The translations under genes and the position numbers were made by a program. The notes under the pieces were generated by a model, which made no database searches, was not told the origin of the DNA, and saw nothing but the letters and a program-made list of their open reading frames with translations. A DNA stretch of 64,000 bases, taken from contig CAZPKF010000008.1 of assembly GCA_964587155.1 (NCBI GenBank), positions 33,014-97,013 of the forward strand, in the 5' to 3' direction. Below, one piece after another: positions 31,798 through 41,285 of this stretch (the first letter of the stretch is position 1; every line of letters begins with the position of its first letter). This stretch comes from Hallerella sp964587155. Its GTDB lineage: Bacteria > Fibrobacterota > Fibrobacteria > Fibrobacterales > Fibrobacteraceae.

Positions 31798-33884
31798 GCG
31801 TTTTCTCCTTTGGCGTCGACAGCCGGAGTTTCGGGGACAACCTGTGTCGCTGCGGGAGCGGGCCGTCCCGGGTCGGGAGGCGGCATTTCGTCTTGACGCT
31901 CTTTTTCGCGTTTTTTCGCCAGCTGTTCTTGGAAAAGGTACGTTCGGCTCTTTTTGGTGCTGTCGAGTTTTTCGCCCGCTAAAATGCGGTCGATTTCTTC
32001 GCGGTCCAGGACTTCGTATTCAAAAAGGGCGTTTCCGAGAAGATCCAGCTTTTCGCGGTTTTCGATCAAGAGCTGTTTTGCTTTTTCGGTCAAGCGTTTG
32101 ACTAGGCTGTTGATGGCACCGTCAATCGCTTCGGCCATTTTTTCGGACATTTCTTTGGGCTTGCTGATTTCGCGGCCCAAGAAAATTTCGCCATCGTTTC
32201 GGCTGTAACACAGCGGCCCGACCGTTTCGTCAAATCCCCATTCCGTCACCATCTTTCTTGCAAGTTCCGTGGCGCGGGCGATATCGTTGGAGGCTCCGGT
32301 GCTCTGATGGTTGAAGCAAATCATCTCGGCGAGACGGCCCGACATGAGAATCATGATATTCTCTTCGGCTCCTTCTTTCGACATGGAAACGCGGTCTTTT
32401 TCCGGTAGGGACATGGTGACGCCCAAAGCGCGTCCGCGGGGGATGATCGTTATCTTGTGAAGCGGATCGGCATGTTTGCAAAGGAGTGTCATCAAGGCGT
32501 GGCCGGATTCGTGGAACGCCGTGTGGCGTTTTTCTTCGTCGGACATTAGGAGCGTGCGCCGTTCTGCGCCCATCGAAAGTTTGTCGCGCGCTTCTTCGAA
32601 ATCTTGCTTGGTGACTTTTTTGTTGTCGAACCGGGCGGCGAGGAGTGCCGCTTCGTTGACAAGATTTTCAAGGTCCGCACCGGCGAGTCCGGGAGTTCCG
32701 CGGGCAATATCTTTGACGTTTACATCGTCAGCCAGGGGAACTTTGCGCTTTTTCAAGTGGACGTTCAGAATTTCTTCGCGACCGACCAAATCGGGAAGTC
32801 CGACAACGATTTGTCTGTCAAAACGTCCCGGGCGCAACAGCGCCTTATCCAAAACGTCCGGGCGGTTTGTCGCCGCAATCAGAATGACGCCTTCGTTTGC
32901 GCTGAAACCGTCCATTTCGACAAGGAGTTGGTTCAACGTCTGTTCGCGTTCGTCATGGCCACCGCCGAGACCAGCTCCGCGTTGACGTCCGACAGCGTCG
33001 ATTTCATCGATGAAGAGGATGCAGGGAGAATTCTTTTTTCCCATTTCGAATAAATCGCGGACACGGGCCGCTCCCACTCCGACGAACATTTCGACAAAGT
33101 CGGAACCGGACATGCTGAAAAAAGGGACGCCGGCTTCGCCTGCCACGGCGCGGGCTAGCAGCGTTTTTCCTGTGCCCGGAGGCCCAACGAGCAAGGCTCC
33201 TTTGGGAATGCGACCTCCCAAAACGGCGTATTTCTTGGGGTCTTTCAAGAATTCGACAATTTCATAGAGGTCCGCTTTGGCTTCGTCACAACCGGCGACG
33301 TCACGGAATGTCGTTTTCGATTTGCCGTTATCGTTCAACTGACGGGCTTTACTTTTGCCGAAAGAGAACATTCCCATGCCGCCCTTTCCTCCGGTTTGAC
33401 GGCTCATCATGTACCAGAAGAAGAGGATGAGGAGAATCGCCGGGAGAAAGGCAAAAATCCGGTCTAACCAGGAGGTTGTCTCGTGAATGATTTCGACGTT
33501 GACCGCTTTGTCCTTTTCCCAGGAATCGATTTGCTCCCCGGTCAGGTTCAAAACGTGACTGGTGAAAGCGATGGTCCCATCGGAAGTCGATTCTGTTTTG
33601 GTCAAACGGGAAAGGAATCCGGATTGCGGAAGCTTTTTGCGGTCTTCTTCGGTCATTGCCCGCGTGCCTTCGACCGTGATGCCGTCGAGAGTGCGGTGGA
33701 GCTTTAGGCTTTTGATTTCTGTCGTGGAATCGCCCATCATGGCCAAAAATTCGGTCCGCGTCAGGGATTTGGCCGGTTCATCGTTGTAGAGGCGCATAAA
33801 GAAAAGCACCATCAGGAGCATTGTCGCAATCAGGAAAAAATTCCTGTTTTGGAACGCCGAGGGGGCTTTGGGCTTATTACTCAT
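31794..33884 (-). CDS. ftsH: ATP-dependent zinc metalloprotease
   Basis: 696 residues: TM helix near residue 14-32, periplasmic domain, second TM near 141-160, then AAA domain with Walker A GPPGTGKT at about 230-237, Walker B LFIDEIDAVGR, SRH, and the protease domain with HESGH at 458-462. The hydrophilic C-terminal tail ends with Pro/Ala-rich sequence. It degrades membrane and short-lived cytosolic proteins. It overlaps tilS by 8 nt. Confidence 0.97.
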   Translation of the reverse strand: MSNKPKAPSAFQNRNFFLIATMLLMVLFFMRLYNDEPAKSLTRTEFLAMMGDSTTEIKSLKLHRTLDGITVEGTRAMTEEDRKKLPQSGFLSRLTKTESTSDGTIAFTSHVLNLTGEQIDSWEKDKAVNVEIIHETTSWLDRIFAFLPAILLILFFWYMMSRQTGGKGGMGMFSFGKSKARQLNDNGKSKTTFRDVAGCDEAKADLYEIVEFLKDPKKYAVLGGRIPKGALLVGPPGTGKTLLARAVAGEAGVPFFSMSGSDFVEMFVGVGAARVRDLFEMGKKNSPCILFIDEIDAVGRQRGAGLGGGHDEREQTLNQLLVEMDGFSANEGVILIAATNRPDVLDKALLRPGRFDRQIVVGLPDLVGREEILNVHLKKRKVPLADDVNVKDIARGTPGLAGADLENLVNEAALLAARFDNKKVTKQDFEEARDKLSMGAERRTLLMSDEEKRHTAFHESGHALMTLLCKHADPLHKITIIPRGRALGVTMSLPEKDRVSMSKEGAEENIMILMSGRLAEMICFNHQSTGASNDIARATELARKMVTEWGFDETVGPLCYSRNDGEIFLGREISKPKEMSEKMAEAIDGAINSLVKRLTEKAKQLLIENREKLDLLGNALFEYEVLDREEIDRILAGEKLDSTKKSRTYLFQEQLAKKREKERQDEMPPPDPGRPAPAATQVVPETPAVDAKGENA

Positions 33885-35109
33885 AAAAATCCTTTATCCG
33901 AGGAGGAATTCCGAAAATTTGCAGGACTTTGTTCCCTTGGGCAAAAAGGGGAATGGAATCTCTGACAAATGGCGGAACGCCGTTTTCTTCGAACCATTTC
34001 TTGATCGATTTGGAGTTTCCGTGTTGCGGCGTGTACACGTCGCCAATTTTTCGAAATCTCCATTCGCCGGGAACAGTTCTCCGTTTTGAAAAAAGATACA
34101 AATTGTGAATGTCCAATGGCTGAGGAAATCGGCAGAACCAAAGGATATGCCGGGATTTTTCAATTAGGATTTCTCCACCGCGGCACGTCAATTTTGACAG
34201 GAAGGAGGTCCCACGGGGAAGGGGAAATCCTTTTTGCAAAAGCCAAAGTCGTAAAATTTCCGCACCGCCGCTTTGGCTTTGTTCGAAAAGTTTTTGTACG
34301 GCGGCGTCGTGTAACGCGAGAATGTTCCGGTAGGGGGCGCATTCGGCGGGAAACGGCCAGAGCTTTTCGGGAAGAAGGTAAGGCGAAAGCGCGTTTTCTG
34401 CCGCGCGTAAAATTTTTCGGTTGGCGGAAGCGGCCAAAGAAGCTATTTGGGAAAGCTGTTGGACTGCGTTTGCGTTTTCCTTGGAGAGTGTGGGCAAAAG
34501 TCCCAGTCGAATGAAATTTCTGGAGTAAGCGGTATCTGCGTTAGTCTCGTCCTCGCGCCATTCCAGGTGGTTTGTCTCTGCGTAATGGAGAAGATCTTGT
34601 TTTGAAATCCGCAAAAAGGGCCTGAAGATTCCATCGGATCGGACTTCGCTGATGCCCGAAAGTCCGTGAACGCCCGTGCCGCGCAAAATGCGCATCAAAA
34701 CGGTTTCCGCTTGATCATTTGCGTGGTGGGCCGTGGCGATGAAATCCGCATTGACTTCTGGCAGGGCGGCGATTTCATGCAATGCCTGGTAACGGGCGAT
34801 TCGCGCATTTTCTTCGACGGAGCCGCCCGATTTCAGTTGGGCACCGTCTAGAAGGCGAAGGTAAAAGGGGAGGTTCCACTGTTTTGCCAATGCTGCGGCG
34901 AGTTCGGCGTCTGCATTCGCAGTTTCTGCCCGGAGTCCGTGGTGAACATGGGCGATTCCAAGCCATTTCAGTTGAAAGCGTTCCCTGTTTTTGACAAAAT
35001 AATCGGCGAGGCAAACGGAATCCATTCCGCCGGATACTGCAAGGAGAATGCGTTTTCCGCACAATTCCCGTTGCGGAAAAGAGTTTGGAGAAAAGTCTAT
35101 TCCCCGCAT
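33877..35109 (-). CDS. tilS: tRNA(Ile)-lysidine synthetase
   Basis: 410 residues. The PP-loop ATP motif SGGMDS is at residues 26-31, and AHVHHGLRAE and TAHHANDQAET follow in the expected places. It makes lysidine at C34 of tRNA-Ile(CAU), which is essential for AUA decoding. The tilS-ftsH order is a widespread conserved pair. It overlaps hisI by 13 nt. Confidence 0.93.
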   Translation of the reverse strand: MRGIDFSPNSFPQRELCGKRILLAVSGGMDSVCLADYFVKNRERFQLKWLGIAHVHHGLRAETANADAELAAALAKQWNLPFYLRLLDGAQLKSGGSVEENARIARYQALHEIAALPEVNADFIATAHHANDQAETVLMRILRGTGVHGLSGISEVRSDGIFRPFLRISKQDLLHYAETNHLEWREDETNADTAYSRNFIRLGLLPTLSKENANAVQQLSQIASLAASANRKILRAAENALSPYLLPEKLWPFPAECAPYRNILALHDAAVQKLFEQSQSGGAEILRLWLLQKGFPLPRGTSFLSKLTCRGGEILIEKSRHILWFCRFPQPLDIHNLYLFSKRRTVPGEWRFRKIGDVYTPQHGNSKSIKKWFEENGVPPFVRDSIPLFAQGNKVLQIFGIPPRIKDFYE

Positions 35110-35447
35110 TTTTGGAAGAAGCAGCTGCGCGCTCCCGTGTGGCAGGCGACTTGGGGACCTTGCATCCGGACTTCGAAAAGGAGCGCGTCCGCATCACAAT
35201 CGGCATACCAGTTCACGACGGTCATCACGTTTCCGCTTGTATCGCCCTTGTGCCAGTATTCTTTGCGGCTACGGCTGTAAAACACCATTTCTCCGCATTC
35301 ATTTGTCCGCCTGAGCGCTTCTTTGTCCATCCAGGCCATCATCAGCACATCGTGCCTGTCTGCGTCCTGCACAATGGCGGGGATCAGTTCTTTATCGCCG
35401 AATTTCACTTCGAATTTGATTTTTTCCAAAAGTTCTTCAAATTTCAT
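35097..35447 (-). CDS. hisI: Phosphoribosyl-AMP cyclohydrolase
   Basis: 116 residues, a stand-alone HisI without a HisE domain. Motifs: DVLMMAWMDKEAL, RSRKEYWHKGDTSGN, DCDADALLFEVRMQGPQVACHTGARSCFF (the zinc- and metal-binding Cys/Asp set, near the C-terminus). Third step of histidine synthesis. It is isolated from other his genes and heads the tilS-ftsH-folP-cdaA operon through the TAGCTTTG promoter at 35452-35459. Confidence 0.95.
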   Translation of the reverse strand: MKFEELLEKIKFEVKFGDKELIPAIVQDADRHDVLMMAWMDKEALRRTNECGEMVFYSRSRKEYWHKGDTSGNVMTVVNWYADCDADALLFEVRMQGPQVACHTGARSCFFQKCGE

Positions 35448-35451
35448 GATG

Positions 35452-35459
35452 CAAAGCTA
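35452..35459 (-). promoter_or_regulatory. TAGCTTTG -7 element 4 nt before hisI ATG
   Basis: Perfect TAnnTTTG with spacer CATC to ATG 35447. No ribosome-binding site fits between, so the operon message should begin at or near the start codon. Confidence 0.6.
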
Positions 35460-35489
35460 GCAAAACAAAAAGGTTCTGGGCCGTGGGAT

Positions 35490-36755
35490 TTATTCCCTCA
35501 GTTGACCGTTTCCGACAAGAATCCACTTGTAACTGCAAAGGCTTTCGACACCCATTGGACCGCGGGCGTGGATTTTGTCTGTTGATATGCCGACTTCCGC
35601 TCCGAGACCATAAACGCCGCCGTCTGCAAGGCGCGTGCTGGCGTTTACCATGACGCTCGAAGAATCGACGTTGGCCAAAAAATAAGATTTGACGGTTTCG
35701 TCGTTTGCAACTAGGGATTCTGTGTGGCGGCTCGAATATTTTTCGATGTGTTCGCAGGCTTCTTTGACGCCGTCAACAAAACGGATGCCCATTTTGAATG
35801 CCAAATATTCGTGATGGTAAGCGTCTCCGTTTTCAAATGCTTTTACATCGGAAAGGCGTTTTCGGGTTTCTTCGTCGCCGAAAAATTCCACATTTTTTTG
35901 CCGCAGCGGGGCAAGAAGCTTTTGTACGGCCGCATCGGGAAGAGCCTTGTCGATGAGTAAGGTTTCAAGGGAATTGCAAGTTCCCGGTCTTTGCGTCTTC
36001 GCGTTGTCCACGATTTTTGCCGCCATTTCCATATCTGCTGACTTGTCGACGTAAATGTGGCAGATGCCGTTGAAATGCTTGATGACGGGAATGGAGCTTT
36101 GTTCCACGACTGCGCGGATTAAATTTTCTCCGCCGCGGGGAATGACCAAATCCAGATATTCCCGCATTTTGAGCAGGGAACTGACAATCGCGTGGTCCGC
36201 GTGTTCAACGATTTGGACTGCGTTCGGGTCAACGTTGAATTTTTTCAGGGCGTTCCGAAAAATGTCGGCTAGAATTTTAGAAGAGTGCAGGGATTCCTTT
36301 CCGCCGCGTAAAATGACGGCGTTTCCCGCTTTGAAACAGAGAGAAGCTCCGTCAATGGTCACGTTAGGACGGCTTTCGTAGATAAAGAAAACACAGCCGA
36401 GGGGAACGGTGACCCGTGAGATGTTGACTCCGTTTTCGAGCTGGCGACTTTCTAAAACTTTTCCCAGAGGATCGGAAAATGCGGCTATTTGCTCTGCGCT
36501 TTGCGCCATGCTTTCGATGCGTTTGCTGTTCAAGGTCAAACGGTCGTATTTTGCCGGAGAAAGTGATTCTTTGCTATTTTCCAAATCTTTTGAGTTAGCC
36601 TCTAAAATACGTGATTCGTTTTCACGCAAGGATTTGGCGACTTCGGAAAGTACGCGGTTGCGGACATCGGCACCGATGGTTCGAATGTTTGCCGACGCCG
36701 TTTTGGCGTTTTGAGAAAGGGTTTGGGCGTAAACTTGGATTTCTTCTTGAGTCAT
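35490..36755 (-). CDS. proA: Glutamate-5-semialdehyde dehydrogenase
   Basis: 421 residues, normal ProA length. FIYESRPNVTIDGASLCFKAGNAVILRGG is the substrate and NADPH region, and RPGTCNSLETLL holds the catalytic Cys (about residue 260). It reduces gamma-glutamyl phosphate in proline synthesis; proB is not nearby. A TAATTTAA element lies 4 nt before the ATG. Confidence 0.95.
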   Translation of the reverse strand: MTQEEIQVYAQTLSQNAKTASANIRTIGADVRNRVLSEVAKSLRENESRILEANSKDLENSKESLSPAKYDRLTLNSKRIESMAQSAEQIAAFSDPLGKVLESRQLENGVNISRVTVPLGCVFFIYESRPNVTIDGASLCFKAGNAVILRGGKESLHSSKILADIFRNALKKFNVDPNAVQIVEHADHAIVSSLLKMREYLDLVIPRGGENLIRAVVEQSSIPVIKHFNGICHIYVDKSADMEMAAKIVDNAKTQRPGTCNSLETLLIDKALPDAAVQKLLAPLRQKNVEFFGDEETRKRLSDVKAFENGDAYHHEYLAFKMGIRFVDGVKEACEHIEKYSSRHTESLVANDETVKSYFLANVDSSSVMVNASTRLADGGVYGLGAEVGISTDKIHARGPMGVESLCSYKWILVGNGQLRE

Positions 36756-36759
36756 ACTA

Positions 36760-36767
36760 TTAAATTA
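36760..36767 (-). promoter_or_regulatory. TAATTTAA element 4 nt before proA ATG
   Basis: Matches TAnnTT of the -7 pattern; spacer TAGT. Weaker than the hisI and azlC sites because the last two bases differ. Confidence 0.4.
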
Positions 36768-36773
36768 GAAATT

Positions 36774-38198
36774 TCACCAGCTGACTTGCAAATTTCCACT
36801 CATGCGGTAGCCTTTGGCGTCGCCAGTGAAAAAACTTTGTGCGTAATTCAAGGCTATCCATTCGAGAGGCGTCAGCCGGAAACCCAAGCCGTATTCGCGG
36901 TAATGCATGGTTGTGGCCTTTGCCAAAAAGGTCCTGTCTGTTGCGTCGTATGGCGTGTGGATGTCGTACAAGTTTCCGCCAAAAGCAGTGTCTTTGGCGA
37001 CATTCGATGCAAAAAATCGGAGTTCAAGACATTGGTAGGCGGCTTTAACTTCTGTGTAAAATTCTCTTGAATTCGGCCCCAGCTCGGATCCGAAACTTTG
37101 ACCGTAATGCGTGTATGAGTAACCGGCGCCTTTGTGGTGCGTGTAAACCCAGGGCTCTATCCAGGTGAATTCCGAAAGGTATGAAAGTGTTATTGGTCCT
37201 AATTTCCGATTGTCCGTGCCCACTCCGATGCTCGCCGCCCACTTGTTTCCCCACCATGAATCATCGAACATGCTGGTGACTTTTTTCATGTCGTCCCAAA
37301 GCATTTCTCCGTAGATTTCCCAATTGGGAATGGTCTTGATGCTGATGTCGAAGCCCAATCCTGTATTTTCAAGATCTCCGGTATAGTGTTGTGCGAAGAT
37401 GTAAGGGACAAAGGGGGCTGCGTAAATCCATTCAAAACTGCGGTCTGTGCTGTCCGCGTCGGCGTTCGCATTCGTTCCTGCGTTTTCGACTGTGCTCCCG
37501 TAGATGAGCGTTTCGTTGATGCCAAAATGGATTTGGAAGGGAAGGGATATTTCCAAGCGGTGGGCGTGGAAATATTTGTCTTTGTGTTTGTCGTGGTAAA
37601 GTTTTCCGGCGTATTGCGTATAAGTGAACGGACCAATGGCGAATTCATAGCCGAAGTAAGGCGTTGGGGCTGGTTTTGAAATATGATCCGTCGAATCCAT
37701 CCAGGGACGGTAATTTGTATTTTCGCCTTTGAGTGAAAGTTTGTTTCTCCGCGCGGGACCCCATTCCAAGTAATCGACACCGCCAAAAATGCGGGCGAAT
37801 TTGTGGAGGCGGTATTCGCTGCTTGCCGTAAAGTAGTCCCAAGTACGCGAATCGTCGCTTTGGACGTTGAACGGGATTCCTTTGTAGGGATTGTATCCCG
37901 GATCTTTGTAAGAACGGCTTGTTTTGTCGCTCATGACGCTCGCACTTGCGCGGAAGGAAAAGTCCTGAATCGCACCGTTGACGAACAAACGCACAAAGAG
38001 GCTGTTTTCCGTATGATTGTCGTCGTTATCCGTGTGGGTGAATCGCGAAGTGGAAATTGAATCGCCGAGAGTTCCGCGGATGCGGATGTATGCCGAAGAA
38101 TCGCCAAAGCCAATGTGGCCGGGAAGGTCTTGGCTTGCAAATAAAGGCACTCCCAGAACTAGTAAAAAAAGGAACATCCATCTTTTCAGAGTTTGCAT
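36774..38198 (-). CDS. Wzi-like outer-membrane protein
   Basis: 474 residues, signal peptide MQTLKRWMFLFLLVLGVPLFA. The body has a barrel-like sequence with YLEWGPARRNKLSLKGE, resembling the Wzi capsule-assembly family motif, and terminates in NLQVSW with a final aromatic residue. Wzi proteins retain capsule on the outer membrane as a lectin-like barrel. Its position downstream of three glycosyltransferases, overlapping the last by 13 nt, agrees with a role in surface glycan display. Confidence 0.6.
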   Translation of the reverse strand: MQTLKRWMFLFLLVLGVPLFASQDLPGHIGFGDSSAYIRIRGTLGDSISTSRFTHTDNDDNHTENSLFVRLFVNGAIQDFSFRASASVMSDKTSRSYKDPGYNPYKGIPFNVQSDDSRTWDYFTASSEYRLHKFARIFGGVDYLEWGPARRNKLSLKGENTNYRPWMDSTDHISKPAPTPYFGYEFAIGPFTYTQYAGKLYHDKHKDKYFHAHRLEISLPFQIHFGINETLIYGSTVENAGTNANADADSTDRSFEWIYAAPFVPYIFAQHYTGDLENTGLGFDISIKTIPNWEIYGEMLWDDMKKVTSMFDDSWWGNKWAASIGVGTDNRKLGPITLSYLSEFTWIEPWVYTHHKGAGYSYTHYGQSFGSELGPNSREFYTEVKAAYQCLELRFFASNVAKDTAFGGNLYDIHTPYDATDRTFLAKATTMHYREYGLGFRLTPLEWIALNYAQSFFTGDAKGYRMSGNLQVSW

Positions 38199-39124
38199 TT
38201 GAATAGTCCTATGGAAAAAAGAAAAAGAGCGGAATGAATTTTGATGTTTGTCCGCGCATCGCTTGAAAGAAACGCTTTGGGCAGCAGCAAAAGAATCCGC
38301 ACAAGGCTTCGAATGGCGCGGAACGCGCGAGAAAGCGCAGCCCCTCTGATTCCAAAATGTTTACGGTAAAAGTAAAGTTGCGAAGCGTCGTGTTGCAGGC
38401 TGCGCGATAAAGCGTTTTTTGCGGAGCCGCCATCTAAATGAGTGATGGATGTTTCCGAGTCTATAAAAAAGGGAACGCCCAATCGATGTGCGCGGTAAGC
38501 CCAGTCAACATCTTCGTAGTACATGAAAATGTTTTCGTCAAAAGGACCGACTTTTTCCCAAGTTTCAATGGTCATCATCCACGCGGCTGCATTCGTCCAT
38601 TGGGCTTTTCGAAACGGGGTGTTTGGAACGGAATGCGTTTTTCCGTGTACGTAACGCTCTGCCTTTTTTTGCGTGCGAAATGCGTTTAAAAAGAACTGTA
38701 AGTGGGGAATTTTGGAAAACCAACTTTTTTGAACGCTTCCATCGGCATTCCGAAGTTGTGGAGAAATGACAGCGTTCGGAAATTGGGACAGGTCTTTTTG
38801 CAAGGCTTCTAAAGCGCCTTCTGGAATGCGCGTGTCGTTGTTTAACAGGAAAATGGAATCAAAAGAGGTCGCACCGTTCCTAGCGAGAGAAACGCCGCGG
38901 TTGTTTGCAGAACCAAATCCGAGATTTGTTCCCGGCGAAAGAAATTGTACATCCGGAAAATCGCGTTTGATGTTTTGTTGCGTGCCGTCGTTGCTGCCGT
39001 TGTCGACGACAAAAATTTGAAAACGTTCCCTGGGCTGTTTGTAAAGATCGTTCAGGCAATTTTTTGTCATTTCCCAGTGGTTGAACGTGACCAAGATGAC
39101 GGCAGTCTTTTCAACGGATTTCAT
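38186..39124 (-). CDS. Family 2 glycosyltransferase
   Basis: 312 residues from ATG 39124 (GGAG upstream and 4-nt overlap with the preceding gene favour it over the longer frame). N-terminal Rossmann TAVILVTFNHWEMTKNCL, DXD-like loop FLLNNDTRIP, and DVDWAYRAHRLGVPFF of the rhamnosyltransferase-like GT2 group. Likely adds a sugar to lipopolysaccharide or another surface glycan. Confidence 0.85.
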   Translation of the reverse strand: MKSVEKTAVILVTFNHWEMTKNCLNDLYKQPRERFQIFVVDNGSNDGTQQNIKRDFPDVQFLSPGTNLGFGSANNRGVSLARNGATSFDSIFLLNNDTRIPEGALEALQKDLSQFPNAVISPQLRNADGSVQKSWFSKIPHLQFFLNAFRTQKKAERYVHGKTHSVPNTPFRKAQWTNAAAWMMTIETWEKVGPFDENIFMYYEDVDWAYRAHRLGVPFFIDSETSITHLDGGSAKNALSRSLQHDASQLYFYRKHFGIRGAALSRAFRAIRSLVRILLLLPKAFLSSDARTNIKIHSALFLFSIGLFKCKL

Positions 39125-40062
39125 GATTTTCTCCAAATTTTTTTTGCCAGCGGAAGCCCGATGCAGGAAAAGAGAATTTGTTTGAATCGGTTCTTGAAAC
39201 TTCCCGGCAGGAAAAGTTCTTGGCGGTGTTTCATAATCCACGGAAAATACTGGGGCAAAAATCCTTTTTTCTGCCGCCCTTGATGAAGTGTCAAAAGTTT
39301 TTGGGCAAAACGGACTTCTTCTTTGTTCAATGGAAATCTGTCTGCGTTTTGCAAAATGGTCTTAACCCAAAGTTCTTGCAGCCGCAACGTCTCGCTCATT
39401 TTTGGGGGAGGCTTTCCGCCGACTGCGTTGGAATCGTGCAGTCGGTAGCGGATGACCGCATTTGAAATACTGCGGATACCGCCACGCCTTTCGGCAAACA
39501 TCGCTATCCAACGGTCGTGTACGGTGACGCCTTCGGGAATCGGCAAAATGGCTTTGAGCAGGGAAGTGCGGAAAAGCGAAACGCAGCCGGTGACGTTGTT
39601 GACGCCTGCGATTTGAGCTTTTAACGATACATGGTCTAGGAGGTTGGCAAACGTTCTCCAGGATGGGTGAATTTCTTTTCCGGAAGCGTCGATGACGACA
39701 GCATCGCCGAAAACAAGGGTGTTACGGCCGAGTTCCTTTTCGAGAATTTCCAACTTGTCGGGAAACCATTCATCGTCTTGGTCGGCGAGGGCGATTGTGT
39801 CGTTGTCGTCGGTGATCTCTTTTGCGATTTGGAGTGCCTTGTTGAACGCGGCGCGGTGTCCTGCATTTTGATTCCCTGCGAAAATTCGCAAGGGAAGCTT
39901 TTCTGCAAATGAGTGCAACAAGGAGACTGTTGAATCAGAAGATCCGTCGTCATAAGCGACAATCCATTCCGCTTTCCGCGTTTGACGGCAAAGGGAATCG
40001 AGCATTTTTGGAAGAAAACGCTCGCCGTTGTAAGTGCAAAGGACGATGCAAATTTTATTCAT
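39121..40062 (-). CDS. Family 2 glycosyltransferase
   Basis: 313 residues from ATG 40062. N-terminal CIVLCTYNGERFLPKMLDSL, a typical GT2 start, with ALADQDDEWFPDKLEIL carrying the acidic metal-binding pair. C-terminal hydrophobic helix near 290-310. The acceptor is unknown. It overlaps both neighbours (8 nt and 4 nt), so the four-gene set 36774-41188 is one operon. Confidence 0.85.
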   Translation of the reverse strand: MNKICIVLCTYNGERFLPKMLDSLCRQTRKAEWIVAYDDGSSDSTVSLLHSFAEKLPLRIFAGNQNAGHRAAFNKALQIAKEITDDNDTIALADQDDEWFPDKLEILEKELGRNTLVFGDAVVIDASGKEIHPSWRTFANLLDHVSLKAQIAGVNNVTGCVSLFRTSLLKAILPIPEGVTVHDRWIAMFAERRGGIRSISNAVIRYRLHDSNAVGGKPPPKMSETLRLQELWVKTILQNADRFPLNKEEVRFAQKLLTLHQGRQKKGFLPQYFPWIMKHRQELFLPGSFKNRFKQILFSCIGLPLAKKIWRKS

Positions 40063-41188
40063 GAGCGTCCTGCGCAAAAATTTTTGAAAAAATGCGGTGG
40101 GTGTTCTGCCAAAAAGCTTCGGGTTCGCGCTCTTTTGTCAAACGGTTTCGCGTTTCCGTAAAAACGGCTTCGTCGTAATTCTTTGAAAAATGTTGAATTT
40201 TGAAAACCGCATCGGAAAGATTTCCCGGGGTGAAAGTCATCCAATCGGGCAAGGCGAATTCTTCCGCATATTTTTCGTTTGCGATTAAAACGGGAAGTCC
40301 ACACGCCATCGCTTCGAAAATCACGAGAGGGTCCCCTTCGAAATGCGAGGGGAGTAGCAGAATGTCGAACTCGGACTTCATTCTTTGATGCAAGATTTGG
40401 GGCGGCATCCACTTGGAAATGCGTACGAAATCTTCAACGCGGTTCTTTTTTATCAAAGCGTTGAGCTTGTCTTTATCCGGTCCGTCTCCGATGATGTGGA
40501 ATGCGCATGGAAAATTTTTCTCTTTCAAGATTTTCGCTACTTTCGGAATCAGGTCTTGCCCTTTTTGCGGAAAGTAAATGCGTCCGACGGTCGCGATGCG
40601 GAGTGGGGAACCGGGGATTTTTGGCGCACCGCTTTCGGTTGTGTTCAGAGGATTGGAAAGCCTGTGGACGGGAACTTCTTTTGCGATGAATCGTCTGAGC
40701 AGACGCTCTTGCGTTTTTGAAATGACAATCCATTCCGATATTTTCGGATAGACCGTTTTAGCCAAAAGATCGCGGATGGCACCGAATGCGGCTCCGGATT
40801 CCCGTTGGGTGTAAGCCATCGGACAGTATGAAACTACAAATATGCCGAGGCGGTTCGCTGCAAAAATCGCCGGAAGGCAGCGTTCGATGTTTCCCGGGCA
40901 GACGACCAAATTTTCAACGTGATTCTTTTGGAACAGATTCTGTACGGTTTTCCGCTTGCGGAGCGAAAGGTCTCGGAAAATGGGGAAAGGCGTACTCGCT
41001 GCGAAAGGAAGCCGGATCGCTTGAATTTTTGAATCCAGCGCATTTTGAAAAGAATCGCAGGAGTAAAAGAAAAGAATTTTCACAAACGAATCGACGAGGC
41101 TGTTTGCAATTCGAGCGGCAAGGATCTCCTGTCCGCCCCATTCGGGAGCGTCGCTGTAAAAACAGAGTTGACAGTTGACTTTTTGCAT
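40055..41188 (-). CDS. Family 4 glycosyltransferase
   Basis: 377 residues from ATG 41188; a longer frame from 41410 runs over the divergent promoter. N-terminal SDAPEWGGQEILAARIANSL is the acceptor-domain Gly loop, and RIATVGRIYFPQKGQDLI plus SHFEGDPLVIFEAMACGLPVL is the GT-B EX7E region. Retaining glycosyltransferase for surface glycan. TATATTTT lies 5 nt upstream. Confidence 0.88.
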   Translation of the reverse strand: MQKVNCQLCFYSDAPEWGGQEILAARIANSLVDSFVKILFFYSCDSFQNALDSKIQAIRLPFAASTPFPIFRDLSLRKRKTVQNLFQKNHVENLVVCPGNIERCLPAIFAANRLGIFVVSYCPMAYTQRESGAAFGAIRDLLAKTVYPKISEWIVISKTQERLLRRFIAKEVPVHRLSNPLNTTESGAPKIPGSPLRIATVGRIYFPQKGQDLIPKVAKILKEKNFPCAFHIIGDGPDKDKLNALIKKNRVEDFVRISKWMPPQILHQRMKSEFDILLLPSHFEGDPLVIFEAMACGLPVLIANEKYAEEFALPDWMTFTPGNLSDAVFKIQHFSKNYDEAVFTETRNRLTKEREPEAFWQNTHRIFSKIFAQDAHE

Positions 41189-41193
41189 TGGGG

Positions 41194-41201
41194 AAAATAT
41201 A
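41194..41201 (-). promoter_or_regulatory. TATATTTT element 5 nt before GT4 ATG
   Basis: Matches TAnnTTT with spacer CCCCA. It sits back-to-back with the forward element at 41273-41280. Confidence 0.45.
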
Positions 41202-41272
41202 AATAATCGGGGAATACTTCTTGTGTCGCCTTCGATTTTCAACTCCCCATCATCGGGCGATTGGAAAATGTG

Positions 41273-41280
41273 TAAATTTA
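41273..41280 (+). promoter_or_regulatory. TAAATTTA element 5 nt before ATG 41286
   Basis: One mismatch from TAnnTTTG with spacer ATCCC. The surrounding TGTAAATTT-N5-CATGG is very similar to the coaD site. Confidence 0.5.
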
Positions 41281-41285
41281 ATCCC

